Assembly (NCBI RefSeq): GCF_000576595.1
Contig: NZ_AWSA01000001.1
Location: forward strand, 62,001 to 126,000
Length of the DNA stretch: 64,000 nt
Direction: 5' to 3'
Source: Intrasporangium oryzae NRRL B-24470
Lineage (GTDB): Bacteria > Actinomycetota > Actinomycetes > Actinomycetales > Dermatophilaceae
Positions 29,582 to 38,230 of this stretch are shown here, piece after piece. Within the stretch, counting starts at the first letter, position 1. Every line of letters starts with the position of its first letter. The translations under genes and the position numbers were made by a program. The notes under the pieces were generated by a model. That model made no database searches, was not told where the DNA came from, and saw only the letters and a list, made by a program, of their open reading frames with translations.

Positions 29582-29614
29582 CCGGTGGCCGGTAGCCGGT
29601 GGCCGGTGGCCGGG
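29582..29614. repeat. Heptamer array (CCGGTGG)4
   Basis: Four successive 7-base units CCGGTGG, CCGGTAG, CCGGTGG, CCGGTGG followed by CCGGG, 12 bases past the MFS stop. The rest of the 130-base convergent gap shows no clear hairpin. Related CCGGTNN arrays occur at 43110 and 44914. Confidence 0.8.
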
Positions 29615-29700
29615 AACGTCTTCGACGACGTGACGGACCCGGGCCCGACCTGGACCTGGACCGTCGAGCCCCGAGCACGTCGAGGACCGGCGTCGGCCGC

Positions 29701-30201
29701 CTACGGTCGCCGGAGAACGCCGTCGGTCCGCGGGACGCGGAGCCGGAGTGCGGGGTGGTCGGTCGGCGCGAACCCGAACGACTCGTAGAGACCCGCCCCC
29801 TCGCCCGTCGCGAAGAGCTCGAGCTGGCCGGCATCCGTCTCGTCCCGGAACCACGCGAGGAGCTCATCGAGGCACGCGCGTGCGAGGCCCTGGTGTCGCG
29901 CGGCGGGCAGCGTGACCACGTTGGACACGATCCCGGAGACTCCTCCTGGGTTCGTCGGGGACGGGGCCTCGTACCTCAGTCGACCCATGGCGCTCGCGAC
30001 GACGGCACCGGACGGGTCCTCGGCGAGGACGACGCAGGTATGCCGTTGGGCGAGCTCCCGCTCGAACCAGGCCCTGGCGGCCTCGCGCCATCGAGCCTCG
30101 TCCACACCCGGCACGCCCATGGCCTCGAACATCAGGGCTCGGAGCGTGACGAGGACCGGCGCATCGGAGGGTTGTGCTCGCCGGATCGGGTTGGGGGTCA
30201 A
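29701..30201 (-). CDS. GNAT family N-acetyltransferase
   Basis: A 166-residue acetyltransferase: PIRRAQPSDAPVLVTLRALMFEAMG at the N-terminus, the acetyl-CoA loop in VTLPAARHQGLARACLDELLAWF and the C-terminal GLYESFGFAPTDHPALRLRV. The TTG at 30201 (TPNPIRRA) is the best start, since the frame upstream is Arg/Pro-rich. The substrate is unknown. It lies 100 bases downstream of the acyl-CoA ligase gene on the same strand and may share its transcript. Confidence 0.8.
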   Translation of the reverse strand: MTPNPIRRAQPSDAPVLVTLRALMFEAMGVPGVDEARWREAARAWFERELAQRHTCVVLAEDPSGAVVASAMGRLRYEAPSPTNPGGVSGIVSNVVTLPAARHQGLARACLDELLAWFRDETDAGQLELFATGEGAGLYESFGFAPTDHPALRLRVPRTDGVLRRP

Positions 30202-30301
30202 CGGATTCCGTCCATCTTCAGCAGGGCGGGTCGGCGCACGGGGCCTGTTTGCACGTCTGGGTCGATCGTCGAGGGCACGCCGGTCGAGGCCTCGGGACGG
30301 A

Positions 30302-31831
30302 TCATCGTCGAGGCGCGTCGGCGCGCAGCTCACGCTTGAGGATCTTGCCTGAGGCGTTGCGGGGCAGCGCGTCGATGAACTCGATCCGCTTGGGGATCTT
30401 GAACGAGGCCAGCCGCTCGCGCAGGTGGGCCTCGAGCTCCTCCGCGGTCACGTCGCCCCTGCGCACGACGAAGGCCGAGACGGCTTCGACCCACTTCTCG
30501 TCGGGCATGCCGACGACCGCGACCTCCGCGACGGCCGGGTGGGTGTAGATGGCGTCCTCGATCTCGCGGGAGGCGACGAGCACTCCCCCGGTGTTGATGA
30601 CGTCCTTGATCCGGTCGACGACGAAGACGTATCCAGCCTCGTCCATCCGCACGAGGTCCCCGGAGTGGAACCAGCCGCCGGTGAAGGCCTCCTCCGTCGC
30701 GGCGGGGTTGTCGAAGTAGCCGTCGCAGAGCTGTGGCGAGCGGTAGACGATCTCGCCGCTCTCGCCTGCCGCCACGTCGTTGCCCTCGGGGTCGACGACC
30801 CGGGCCTCGACGAAGAGCACCGGCCGGCCCGCGGAGTCGGGACGCTCGCGGTGCTCCTCGGGCCGGAGCACGGTGCAGAGCGGAGCCACCTCGGACTGGC
30901 CGAAGCAGTTGTAGAAACCGACGGCGGGTGCCTTCTCCTGCAGGCGCTGGAGGATCGGCCCGGGCATGATCGACGCCCCGTAGTAGGCCTTCTGGAGGCC
31001 GTCGAGGTTGCGGGTGGCGAAGTCGGCATGGTTGGCCATGGCGACCCAGAGCGTCGGCGCGGCGAAGAAGGCCCGGTGGCCATCCTGCTCGATGCGCCGG
31101 AGGATCTCGCCGGCGTCGGGCACCTCGAGGAGTGTGTTCGTCGCGCCGATCGCGAGCCACGGCAGGAGGAAGACGTGCATCTGCGCCGAGTGGTAGAGCG
31201 GCATGACGTGGAGCGGGTGGTCGTCGGCCTGCAGGTCGAGCGCGACGAGGCACGAGAGGTACTCGTGGACGAGCGCCTTGTGGCTCATCATCGCCGCCTT
31301 GGGACGCGAGGTCGTCCCGGACGTGTAGAGGAACTGGGCGAGGTCGCTGTCGGCGACATCGACGTCCACCTCCGGCACCTCGCCCTCCCTCGTCACCGTG
31401 AGCAGCGAGTCTGCGGTGTCGCGCAGGGCGATCCGGTGCTCGATCGAGCGCGCGACCTCCTCGTCGACCCGGTCGAGCTGCGGCGCCAGACCGGGGTCGA
31501 CGAGGACGGCGCGGCTGCCGGACTGGCCCAGGAGGTAGGACAGCTCGACGCCCGTGAGGTTGTAGTTGAGCGGCACGTGGACGAGCCCGGCCCGGGCGCA
31601 GGCGAGGAAGGCGATGAGGTAGGCGTCGGAGTTCTTCCCGTAGGCCGCGACCCGGTCGCCCTTCTCGAGCCCGAGACCGAGCAGGTGGCCGGCCGCGCGG
31701 GACACGGCGGCGTCGAGGGCGGCATACGTCCACTCCCGGTCCTCGAAGCGGAGAGCCACCCGCTCCCGGAAGGTCTGCGCGCTCCGGCGGACGATGCCGT
31801 CGACGGTGCTGCTGCGTGTGAGCAGGGACAT
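30302..31831 (-). CDS. Acyl-CoA synthetase (FadD-like, ANL superfamily)
   Basis: A 509-residue adenylate-forming ligase that activates a carboxylic acid to its CoA thioester. The AMP-binding motif YTSGTTSRPKAAMMSH is near residue 170, followed by MPLYHSAQMHVFLLP, GQSEVAPLCTVL (aromatic acid-binding region), GWFHSGDLVRMDEAGYVFVVDR and the catalytic lysine in PRNASGKILKREL close to the C-terminus. The substrate could be a medium- or long-chain fatty acid; sequence does not settle it. Confidence 0.92.
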   Translation of the reverse strand: MSLLTRSSTVDGIVRRSAQTFRERVALRFEDREWTYAALDAAVSRAAGHLLGLGLEKGDRVAAYGKNSDAYLIAFLACARAGLVHVPLNYNLTGVELSYLLGQSGSRAVLVDPGLAPQLDRVDEEVARSIEHRIALRDTADSLLTVTREGEVPEVDVDVADSDLAQFLYTSGTTSRPKAAMMSHKALVHEYLSCLVALDLQADDHPLHVMPLYHSAQMHVFLLPWLAIGATNTLLEVPDAGEILRRIEQDGHRAFFAAPTLWVAMANHADFATRNLDGLQKAYYGASIMPGPILQRLQEKAPAVGFYNCFGQSEVAPLCTVLRPEEHRERPDSAGRPVLFVEARVVDPEGNDVAAGESGEIVYRSPQLCDGYFDNPAATEEAFTGGWFHSGDLVRMDEAGYVFVVDRIKDVINTGGVLVASREIEDAIYTHPAVAEVAVVGMPDEKWVEAVSAFVVRRGDVTAEELEAHLRERLASFKIPKRIEFIDALPRNASGKILKRELRADAPRR

Positions 31832-31942
31832 GGGAGCTCCTTCGCTCGGGCCTCGCCTGTGGGATCCGGTCGGGGGCCGGTTGCGCTCAACCTAACCACC
31901 CACCGAGCCTCCGTGACGGAGTGGCCACGGACAGACACGGGA

Positions 31943-31979
31943 GGATCCCCACCCGGCCGCTGGCGCCCGGTGGGGACCC
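31943..31979 (-). terminator. Hairpin beyond the small gene at 32051
   Basis: Arms of 11 bases (31943-31953 and 31969-31979) with one mismatch around a GC-rich 15-base loop, about 70 bases past the stop of the leftward small gene. It is the only strong structure in the 219-base gap before the acyl-CoA ligase start. Confidence 0.55.
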
Positions 31980-32050
31980 TCTCTCGTGCGTCGTCTCACC
32001 CTCCTGAGCTCAAGGGGTAGAACCCGTGCAGGACCCTTCGCGTGAGCCCA

Positions 32051-32374
32051 TCACCGGTCGGGCGGCGAGCGCTGCCGGCTGCGTCCTTCGAGGTTGGCCC
32101 TCGCCTCGCGGTACAGGGGCGAGGCCGCGGGGCGAGGAGCCGTCCCGCCCCGGGGCGCCGGGCCGGGTGCCGGCACCGGCGGACGCTCGGCCGGCGTGCC
32201 CGGTTGCCCGAGCTCGGCGACGATCGCGGCGAACTCGACGTCCACGAGGTCGGGGTCGGCGCAGATCAGCTCGGCGAACGCCGCCTCGACGTCGATGTCG
32301 ACGTCGAGGTCGGCGTCACGACCCCACGCTCCGGTGGGTGGAGCCGTCCTCGGCTCGGTGGTCGCGATGGTCAT
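32051..32374 (-). CDS. Small acidic hypothetical protein co-transcribed with hsp20
   Basis: A 107-residue protein. The middle is acidic and helical (DVDIDVEAAFAELICADPDLVDVEFAAIVAELG) and the tail is Pro/Arg-rich and probably disordered. Similar short proteins with a DPDLVDVEFAAIVA core occur in actinomycetes without known function. It begins 46 bases after the hsp20 stop, with GAGAGGG before the ATG, so it is likely the second gene of the heat-shock transcript. Confidence 0.65.
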   Translation of the reverse strand: MTIATTEPRTAPPTGAWGRDADLDVDIDVEAAFAELICADPDLVDVEFAAIVAELGQPGTPAERPPVPAPGPAPRGGTAPRPAASPLYREARANLEGRSRQRSPPDR

Positions 32375-32420
32375 GGCGATGCCCTCTCGAGTCCACGACG
32401 TTGCCAGGCGCCGTCGCCGC

Positions 32421-32855
32421 TCAGGCGCCGATCGCCTGGCGATCGTTGCGGCCTTCGGTGCGGATCTCGATCCGCCTCGGCTTCGCGTGCTCCGCGACCG
32501 GGATGCGCAGGGTCAGCACCCCGCCGTCGTAGGAGGCCGCGATCCGTTCGGTGTCGAGCGTGTCGCCGAGGACCAGCTGTCGGCTGAAGACGCCGCGCGG
32601 ACGCTCGGCCGCCACCAGCTCGACAGCCTCCTTCGGTCCCGGGCGTTCGGCCCGGACCGTGACGACGTTGCGTTCGACGTCGAGCTCCACCGTGTCGGGG
32701 TCCACACCGGGCAGGTCGAGCGCGACGATGAACTGGTCTCCCTCGCGCCAGGCGTCCATCGGCATCACCGAGGGGCGTGCGAGGGTTCCGGTGCCTCCGA
32801 ACACCTGCTGGCTCAGGCGGTCCAGCTCGCGGAACGGGTCAGGGCGCAGCAGCAT
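32421..32855 (-). CDS. Hsp20 small heat-shock protein
   Basis: A 144-residue small heat-shock chaperone. The N-terminal arm ([20 protein letters not shown]) precedes an alpha-crystallin domain with [29 protein letters not shown] and the conserved [13 protein letters not shown] (A-x-x-x-n-GvL motif). It binds unfolding proteins without ATP. GGAGG eight bases before the ATG fixes the start. It is divergent from a MerR-type regulator with a palindrome between them. Confidence 0.93.
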   Translation of the reverse strand: MLLRPDPFRELDRLSQQVFGGTGTLARPSVMPMDAWREGDQFIVALDLPGVDPDTVELDVERNVVTVRAERPGPKEAVELVAAERPRGVFSRQLVLGDTLDTERIAASYDGGVLTLRIPVAEHAKPRRIEIRTEGRNDRQAIGA

Positions 32856-32911
32856 CAGTCCCACCTCCGTCTGTTTTCGATACTCCGATTCGTCGGCCCA
32901 CAGATCCCGTG

Positions 32912-32933
32912 ATCTATGGGATGCGCCATAGAT
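32912..32933. promoter_or_regulatory. Palindromic operator between hsp20 and merR
   Basis: ATCTATGG (32912-32919) and CCATAGAT (32926-32933) are perfect inverted arms with a 6-base centre, in the 141-base divergent gap. The AT content is well above the local average. It differs from the HAIR element bound by HspR (CTTGAGT-N7-ACTCAAG), so a different recognition is implied. Confidence 0.65.
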
Positions 32934-32996
32934 TTCTTGTAGCACTGATGACACAATCAGGCAAGACCCCCGAGCCAGAGAGGACGGCGATTCCTG

Positions 32997-33275
32997 ATGA
33001 CCGGCGAGTCCCCCGTCGACCCCGAGCGCGGGGTCTACGGCATCTCGGTCGCCGCCGACCTCGTCGGGATGGGCATCCAGAACCTCCGGCTCTACGAGGC
33101 CCGGGGCCTGCTCGACCCGGACCGGACCGAGGGCGGGACGCGCCGCTACAGCGCCAACGACCTCGACCGGCTGCGTCGCATCGGCACGCTCCTCGACGCG
33201 GGCCTCAACCTCGCGGGGATCGCCATGGTGCTGCAGCTCGAGGGCCGGATCGTGGAGCTCGAGGCGAACCGGTAG
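32997..33275 (+). CDS. MerR-family regulator, HspR-like
   Basis: A 92-residue single-domain MerR protein: [49 protein letters not shown] covers the helix-turn-helix and wing, and ends in a short coiled coil ([10 protein letters not shown]). It lacks the C-terminal effector domain, as HspR does. Divergence from hsp20 and the shared palindrome suggest it represses the heat-shock gene and itself. AGAGGA lies upstream of the ATG. Confidence 0.85.
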   Translation: MTGESPVDPERGVYGISVAADLVGMGIQNLRLYEARGLLDPDRTEGGTRRYSANDLDRLRRIGTLLDAGLNLAGIAMVLQLEGRIVELEANR

Positions 33276-33329
33276 CACGATCATGACGACAACGGAGCGG
33301 GTCCGGGCCTCAGCGGCCAGAGAGCAGAA

Positions 33330-33355
33330 ACGCCCCCCGGCGGACCGGGGGGCGT
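33330..33355 (-). terminator. Rho-independent terminator of tRNA-Thr
   Basis: Perfect 11-base arms (33330-33340 and 33345-33355) with a 4-base loop, followed on the minus strand by TTCTG. It begins 6 bases after the tRNA 3' end and is the obvious transcript end. Confidence 0.88.
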
Positions 33356-33361
33356 CATCTG

Positions 33362-33435
33362 AGCCGCTTGTCGGAATCGAACCGACGACCTATTCATTAC
33401 GAGTGAATCGCTCTGGCCGACTGAGCTAAAGCGGC
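33362..33435 (-). tRNA. thrT: tRNA-Thr, anticodon CGT
   Basis: Read on the minus strand: acceptor stem GCCGCTT pairs with AAGCGGC; D arm AGCTCAGTCGGCCAGAGC; anticodon stem ATTCA / TGAAT around loop CTCGTAA with anticodon CGT (codon ACG, Thr); T arm GTCGG-TTCGATT-CCGAC; discriminator T. The CCA end is not encoded. The length is 74 bases, with no intron or mismatch in the stems. A strong terminator follows and no other tRNA is linked. Confidence 0.97.
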
Positions 33436-33616
33436 GCACGGACCCTCACGCGAGCGTGTCGGGCACGGTTGTTGAGTATACGCATCGGCTCCCTCGGGAG
33501 TGAAATCGGGACCCGGCCGGCAGCCCGTCGGGAATGCGTGAGCCACGATCCGTCCTTGTCCATGGAGGCCCATCGCGGCCCGTCCCCCTCTTGCCCCGAC
33601 GCGAAGGAGCTCTTCC

Positions 33617-34558
33617 ATGTCCGACACGATGCGCGCCATGACCTACGACACGTACGGCGGCCCCGACGTGCTCGCCCTCACCGAGCAGCCCCGGCCCAAG
33701 GTCGGACCGGCCGAGGTGCTCATCCGGGTCCGGTCGGCGGCCGTCAACCCCGTGGACTGGAAGGTCATGTCGGGCGGGCTCGACGCCGTCATGGACGTCC
33801 GCTTCCCCGTCGTGCCCGGCTGGGACGTCGCCGGGGTCGTCGAGGCGGTCGGGTTCGACACTCCGGAGTTCGCGCCCGGCGACGAGGTCTACGCCTACGC
33901 CCGCAAGGACTACGTGCACGGCGGCACCTTCGCCGAGTACGTCAGCGTCCCCGCCCGCTCGGTCGCCCGCAAGCCCGCCTCTCTCTCGTGGGACGAGGCC
34001 GCCGGCCTCCCCCTCGCCGGTCTCACGGCCTGGCAGCTGCTCACCCGACTCGGCGTCCGTGAGGGCGACACGGTCCTCGTCCATGCGGCCGCGGGCGGTG
34101 TCGGCTCCCTCGGCGTCCAGATCGCCAAGGCTCTCGGCGCCCGCGTCATCGGCACCGCCTCGGAGCGCAACCACGACCGCCTCCGCGCGCTCGGCGCCGA
34201 GCCGGTGACCTACGGTGACGGCGTCGTCGACCGGGTCCGCACCCTCGCACCGAGCGGGGTCGACGTCGTCGCCGACTTCGTGGGCGGGGTCAGCGACGTC
34301 ACGACGGCCGTCCTCGCCGAGGGTGGCCGGCACGCCTCCATCGCCGATGCCACCGTCGCCGAGAAGGGCGGCACGTGGATGTGGGTCCGCCCGAGCGGCG
34401 CCGACCTCGACGAGCTCACCCGGCTGGTCGATGACGGCCGGCTGTCCGTTCCCGTCGCCGCGACCTTCCCCCTCGAGGAGCTCGCCGACGCCTTCCGCCT
34501 CAACATGGAGGGCCACACGGCCGGCAAGATCGCCGTCCGGGTCTCCGACGACGACTGA
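33617..34558 (+). CDS. Zinc-independent NADPH:quinone oxidoreductase / MDR alcohol dehydrogenase
   Basis: A 313-residue medium-chain reductase. The N-terminal GroES-like domain (RAMTYDTYGGPDVLAL, VNPVDWKVMSGG, PGWDVAGVVEAVG) lacks the catalytic zinc cysteines. The Rossmann fold has VLVHAAAGGVGSLGVQIAKALGARVIGTAS. Relatives reduce quinones or enals with NADPH. The gene stands alone after tRNA-Thr and ends before a GTATGCC hairpin. The start ATG follows AAGGAG. Confidence 0.88.
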   Translation: MSDTMRAMTYDTYGGPDVLALTEQPRPKVGPAEVLIRVRSAAVNPVDWKVMSGGLDAVMDVRFPVVPGWDVAGVVEAVGFDTPEFAPGDEVYAYARKDYVHGGTFAEYVSVPARSVARKPASLSWDEAAGLPLAGLTAWQLLTRLGVREGDTVLVHAAAGGVGSLGVQIAKALGARVIGTASERNHDRLRALGAEPVTYGDGVVDRVRTLAPSGVDVVADFVGGVSDVTTAVLAEGGRHASIADATVAEKGGTWMWVRPSGADLDELTRLVDDGRLSVPVAATFPLEELADAFRLNMEGHTAGKIAVRVSDDD

Positions 34559-34600
34559 CCTGCGCGCCTGACCTGGGCGTCGTCGACGACACCGACCCGG

Positions 34601-34640
34601 GACGTATGCCGCTCAGCTCGCTGGGTGAGCGGCATACGTC
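34601..34640. terminator. GTATGCC hairpin between convergent genes
   Basis: Perfect 15-base arms (34601-34615 and 34626-34640) opening GACGTATGCCGC, with a 10-base loop, in the gap between the quinone reductase and the first peptidase gene. Likely bidirectional terminator and member of the dispersed GTATGCC family. Confidence 0.8.
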
Positions 34641-34670
34641 ACGGCGTGGCGAGGTCTCCGGCGCGCCCGC

Positions 34671-36428
34671 TCACTCCTTGGCGCAGATCGTCGACGGCGC
34701 CGGGACGAGATCGTCGACGAGGTAGTCGTCGACGACACGGTCGATGCAGTGGTTGCCCGCGGAGTACGCGCCGTGGCCCTGCGCGTCGACGGTCACGAGG
34801 GCCGAGTTCTGGATGGCCCGGGCCATCCGACGCGTCCCGAAGATCGGTGTCGTCGGGTCGTCGAGGTTGCCGATGACGAGGACCGGGGTCTTCGCGTCGA
34901 CGAGGACGACGAGGTCCGAGCGGACCGTGCCCTTCCAGCCCTTGCAGGAGTCGGCCCAGCTGCCGGCGAGGTGGGCGTAGAGCGGGTGCTTGTCGAGGAC
35001 GGACCGGCTCGGCTGCATGTCCTCCGTCGGGTCGTAGGGCCAGTCGGCGCAGCGGACGGCCAGGTGTGACACCTCGTAGCCGCCGTACGTCCCGTCGTCG
35101 GCCCGGTCGACCGTGTTCATGGCCATCCAGACGAGCCCGGTCCCGTCGCCCTCGTCGATGGCCGAGCTCAGGGCTCCCTCCATGTCGTCGTACGAGTCCG
35201 GGAACTGGAGCACGGCCCCCAGCGCGGTGACCGCCCACCCCTCCGTGAGACGCGGGATGCCCATGGCGTCGCTCGGCAGGGGGTGACGGTCGAGCCCGTC
35301 GAGGAAGCTCACGAGCCGCCGCGCCGCCGTCGTGCGGTCGGAGCCGAGCGGGCAGTCCCCGCTCTTGGCGCAGTGGTCGAAGAACTCGTCGAAGGTCTGG
35401 TCGACGCCGTCCGCGTCGGAGGACGCCCAGTCGTCGACCTGCTGCTGGGTCGCTCCCGCCGCCGCGAAGACGTCGGGGTTGACGGCCGAGTCGATGACCA
35501 TGAGCCCGATCCGGTCCGGGAACCGCTTGCCGTAGAGCGCGCCGAGGAGCGTGCCGTAGCTGATGCCGACATAGTTGAGGTGGGTGTCCCCGACCGCGTC
35601 GCGCAGGATGTCGAGGTCACGGGCGACGTTCTCGGTGCCCATGTTGCGGGCCAGCTCGCCCCCGCGACGGAGGCAGCCCTCGACGCGGTCGGTCCGGCCT
35701 TTCAGCAGGGCAGCCCGCTCGGCGGCGGTGTCGGGGGTGGGGTCGGCGGCATACATCGCGTCGAGGTCCTTGGTGCGCAGGCACGGGAAGCCGCCGGACT
35801 CGCCGATGCCGCGCGGGTCGAACCCGACGACGTCCCAGACGTCCCGGACCCGCGTCGAGAAGAACGACGACGCGTGGCGCGCGAACTCGATCCCCGACGC
35901 GCCCGGGCCACCCGGGTTGATGAAGAGCGTGCCCTTGCGCATCGACGGCTTCGTCGCCGGCACCTTGCGCAGGGCGATCCGGACCGTCGCGCCGTCCGGG
36001 TGCGCGTAGTCGACGGGGACGCGGACGCTCCCGCAGCGGTCGCGCTTCGAGCCGGGGCAGGGCGCCCAGGCGATCTTCGCGCCGTAGAACCGCGCGAGCT
36101 CGGCCGGCACGGTGGACGTCGGCGCCTCGAGGACGACCGAGCTCGGGAACTCGACCCCAGCCCCTGTGTCGCTGCTGCCACCGGTGGAACCGGTGGAGCT
36201 CGCCGTCGGCGTCGGTGTCGCCGAGGTGCCCCCGGGGGTCGGCCGCGTGGTCGACGCAGCGGCGCGTCCGCCCTCGGCGGGCGCCCCCGGGCTGCCCGTC
36301 GCCAACCCGATCAGCACCGCGAGGACCACGACGGCGAGGCCCGCGGGTCGGAGGCGGCTCAGCAGGACGTGCCGTTGCGCGGCACCGTCCCGCGGATCAG
36401 GTAGTCGTCCACCACGGAGTCCACGCAC
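34671..36428 (-). CDS. Secreted alpha/beta-hydrolase peptidase (SlpD / tripeptidyl aminopeptidase type), copy 1
   Basis: A serine peptidase of the Streptomyces SlpD/SlpE and Tap type. A hydrophobic segment (LAVVVLAVLIGLATG) and a Thr/Ser/Pro linker lead into the catalytic part: oxyanion region FINPGGPGASG, VGFDPRGIGES, nucleophile in GISYGT, Asp in IGNLDDPTTP and His in AQGHGAYS, with paired cysteines. The start is uncertain. The only in-frame ATG (36428) overlaps copy 2 by 70 bases, and the natural position for a coupled start near 36365 carries only CTG. It is the first from the left, and last transcribed, of three related genes. Confidence 0.8.
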   Translation of the reverse strand: MRGLRGGRLPDPRDGAAQRHVLLSRLRPAGLAVVVLAVLIGLATGSPGAPAEGGRAAASTTRPTPGGTSATPTPTASSTGSTGGSSDTGAGVEFPSSVVLEAPTSTVPAELARFYGAKIAWAPCPGSKRDRCGSVRVPVDYAHPDGATVRIALRKVPATKPSMRKGTLFINPGGPGASGIEFARHASSFFSTRVRDVWDVVGFDPRGIGESGGFPCLRTKDLDAMYAADPTPDTAAERAALLKGRTDRVEGCLRRGGELARNMGTENVARDLDILRDAVGDTHLNYVGISYGTLLGALYGKRFPDRIGLMVIDSAVNPDVFAAAGATQQQVDDWASSDADGVDQTFDEFFDHCAKSGDCPLGSDRTTAARRLVSFLDGLDRHPLPSDAMGIPRLTEGWAVTALGAVLQFPDSYDDMEGALSSAIDEGDGTGLVWMAMNTVDRADDGTYGGYEVSHLAVRCADWPYDPTEDMQPSRSVLDKHPLYAHLAGSWADSCKGWKGTVRSDLVVLVDAKTPVLVIGNLDDPTTPIFGTRRMARAIQNSALVTVDAQGHGAYSAGNHCIDRVVDDYLVDDLVPAPSTICAKE

Positions 36429-38230
36429 GAGTTGCCAGAGTAGTAGGTCCCGTGCCCGTCATGGTCGGAAGTGACCAGAATGCCCGAATCGAGGTCCTTC
36501 GCCAGCTGCTTGGTCCCGCCGATCGGGGTCGCCGGGTCACGGAGGTTGCCGATGACGAGGATCGGCGCCGCCCCGACGGCGAGGGTCGAGCCCTTCGGGG
36601 TGCGTCCGGGGGCCGGCCACTTGGCGCAGTTGTCGTAGAGCTCGCCCGTCATCCGGGCCCAGAGCGGGTGGTCCGCCTGCGCCTTGCGCTGGGCGGCGCG
36701 CAGGCTCGCGGAGGAGCTCATCCGCGGCCAGTCCGCGCACCGCACCGGGATCATGGCCGGCAGGTAGGAGCTGTCGGCGTAGTGCCCTGCCGCGTTGCGC
36801 TCGACGACGGCCATGCCGCGGGCGAGGAGGATGTCGCCCCGGCCGGTCATCGCCTGGGCGAGACCCCGGTTGAGCGTCGGCCAGTAGCTGTCGGAGTAGA
36901 GGCACATGAAGATCGCGAAGTTGACCCAGCCCTCACCGATCGTCGCCAGCCCGGGCTTGCTCGTCTTGAGGCCGTGGCGCTCGACCTGGTCGAGGAGGTC
37001 GACGATCCTGCCCTTCGCCGCTGCCTTGTCGTGGCCGAGGGAGCAGGTGGGCTGGGAGACACACCAGGCGATGAAGGCATCGATCGACGATTCGAAGCCC
37101 TGGATGTCGTAGGTCATCTCCTGCTCGTCGGTCTGGTTGGGGGACATGGCCGAGTCGAGGACGAACCGGCCGACCTTCTTGGGGAAGAGGTCGGCGTAGA
37201 TCGCCCCGAGGAACGTGCCGTACGAGCCGCCGAAGAAGTTGAGCCGGTCGTCGCCGAGCAGGGCGCGCATGACGTCCATGTCGCGGGCGACCTCGGTCGT
37301 GCTCATGTGCAGCGCCCGCTGACCGCCCCGGGCCGCGCAGTGCTCCGTGACCGCATCGGCATCGGCGATGAGCTTCGTGCGCTCGGCCGCCGTGTCGGGG
37401 GTCGGGTCGTCGCTGAAGAGCAGGTCCATGTCGCTGTCGGTGAGGCAGCCGACCCGGTCGGAGGCACCGATGCCCCGCGGGTCGAATCCGACGATGTCGT
37501 AGGACTCGCGCACCGCCTTGCTGAAGGCGTAGGCGGCGTACTGGGCGTACTGGACCCCGGAACCGCCCGGGCCGCCGGGGTTGACGAGGATCGAGCCGAG
37601 CCGCTTGGACGGGTCGAGCGCGGGGACCTTGCGCATCGCGACGGTGAACCGGTCGCCGTCGGGCTTGGCGTAGTCGACCGGCACCTCGAGCGTGCCGCAC
37701 TCGTGACGGGGGTTGTCGGGGCAGGGGCTCCACGCGACCTTCTGCGCGTAGTAGGCCTCCAGCGACGCCGGGGCGCCGGCGCTCGGGCTGGGCGAGGACG
37801 TGGCGCCCTTGCCGGGGCTCGCGGACGGCGCGCCCGAACCCGTCGGCACCCGGGTCGACTCGGCGGTCTGCGTCGACCGGCCGCCCAGCCCCCAGAAGGT
37901 GAGGGCGGTCAGGGCGAGGAGGGCGAGGGCCGTCACGGCCGCGACGACGGTGAGGCCGCGCGACCGTCGACTCGCCGGCCGTCCGCCCCGCGACGCGGCC
38001 ATCTGGGGCTCAGCCTTCAGCGACGCCCTCAGCGACGCAGTCAGCGACGCCGTCACGTCCGACGCCGTCACGTCCGACGCCGTGGACGGGTGCGGGGCAC
38101 CCGGCCCGCCGGGCCCCGACGGAGTGCGGCCGCGACGACGGGCACCGAACAGCGCGGCCAGCTCGGCAGCACGCTCCGGCCCGTCGGGCAGCTCGGGGAG
38201 GTCCTCGGGGCGAGGGGCGTCGTTCAGCAT
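36359..38230 (-). CDS. Membrane-anchored alpha/beta-hydrolase peptidase (SlpD type), copy 2
   Basis: A 623-residue paralogue of the neighbouring peptidases with a different N-terminus: about 90 cytoplasmic residues including a tandem repeat (TASDVTASDV, 15-base unit), then a transmembrane anchor (GLTVVAAVTALALLALTALTF) and a Ser/Pro linker. The catalytic domain has LVNPGGPGGSG, VGFDPRGIGAS, GGSYGT (nucleophile), IGNLRDPATP and HDGHGTYY. It probably releases tripeptides from the N-terminus of proteins outside the cell. The start overlaps the end of copy 3 by 7 bases. Confidence 0.83.
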   Translation of the reverse strand: MLNDAPRPEDLPELPDGPERAAELAALFGARRRGRTPSGPGGPGAPHPSTASDVTASDVTASLTASLRASLKAEPQMAASRGGRPASRRSRGLTVVAAVTALALLALTALTFWGLGGRSTQTAESTRVPTGSGAPSASPGKGATSSPSPSAGAPASLEAYYAQKVAWSPCPDNPRHECGTLEVPVDYAKPDGDRFTVAMRKVPALDPSKRLGSILVNPGGPGGSGVQYAQYAAYAFSKAVRESYDIVGFDPRGIGASDRVGCLTDSDMDLLFSDDPTPDTAAERTKLIADADAVTEHCAARGGQRALHMSTTEVARDMDVMRALLGDDRLNFFGGSYGTFLGAIYADLFPKKVGRFVLDSAMSPNQTDEQEMTYDIQGFESSIDAFIAWCVSQPTCSLGHDKAAAKGRIVDLLDQVERHGLKTSKPGLATIGEGWVNFAIFMCLYSDSYWPTLNRGLAQAMTGRGDILLARGMAVVERNAAGHYADSSYLPAMIPVRCADWPRMSSSASLRAAQRKAQADHPLWARMTGELYDNCAKWPAPGRTPKGSTLAVGAAPILVIGNLRDPATPIGGTKQLAKDLDSGILVTSDHDGHGTYYSGNSCVDSVVDDYLIRGTVPRNGTSC

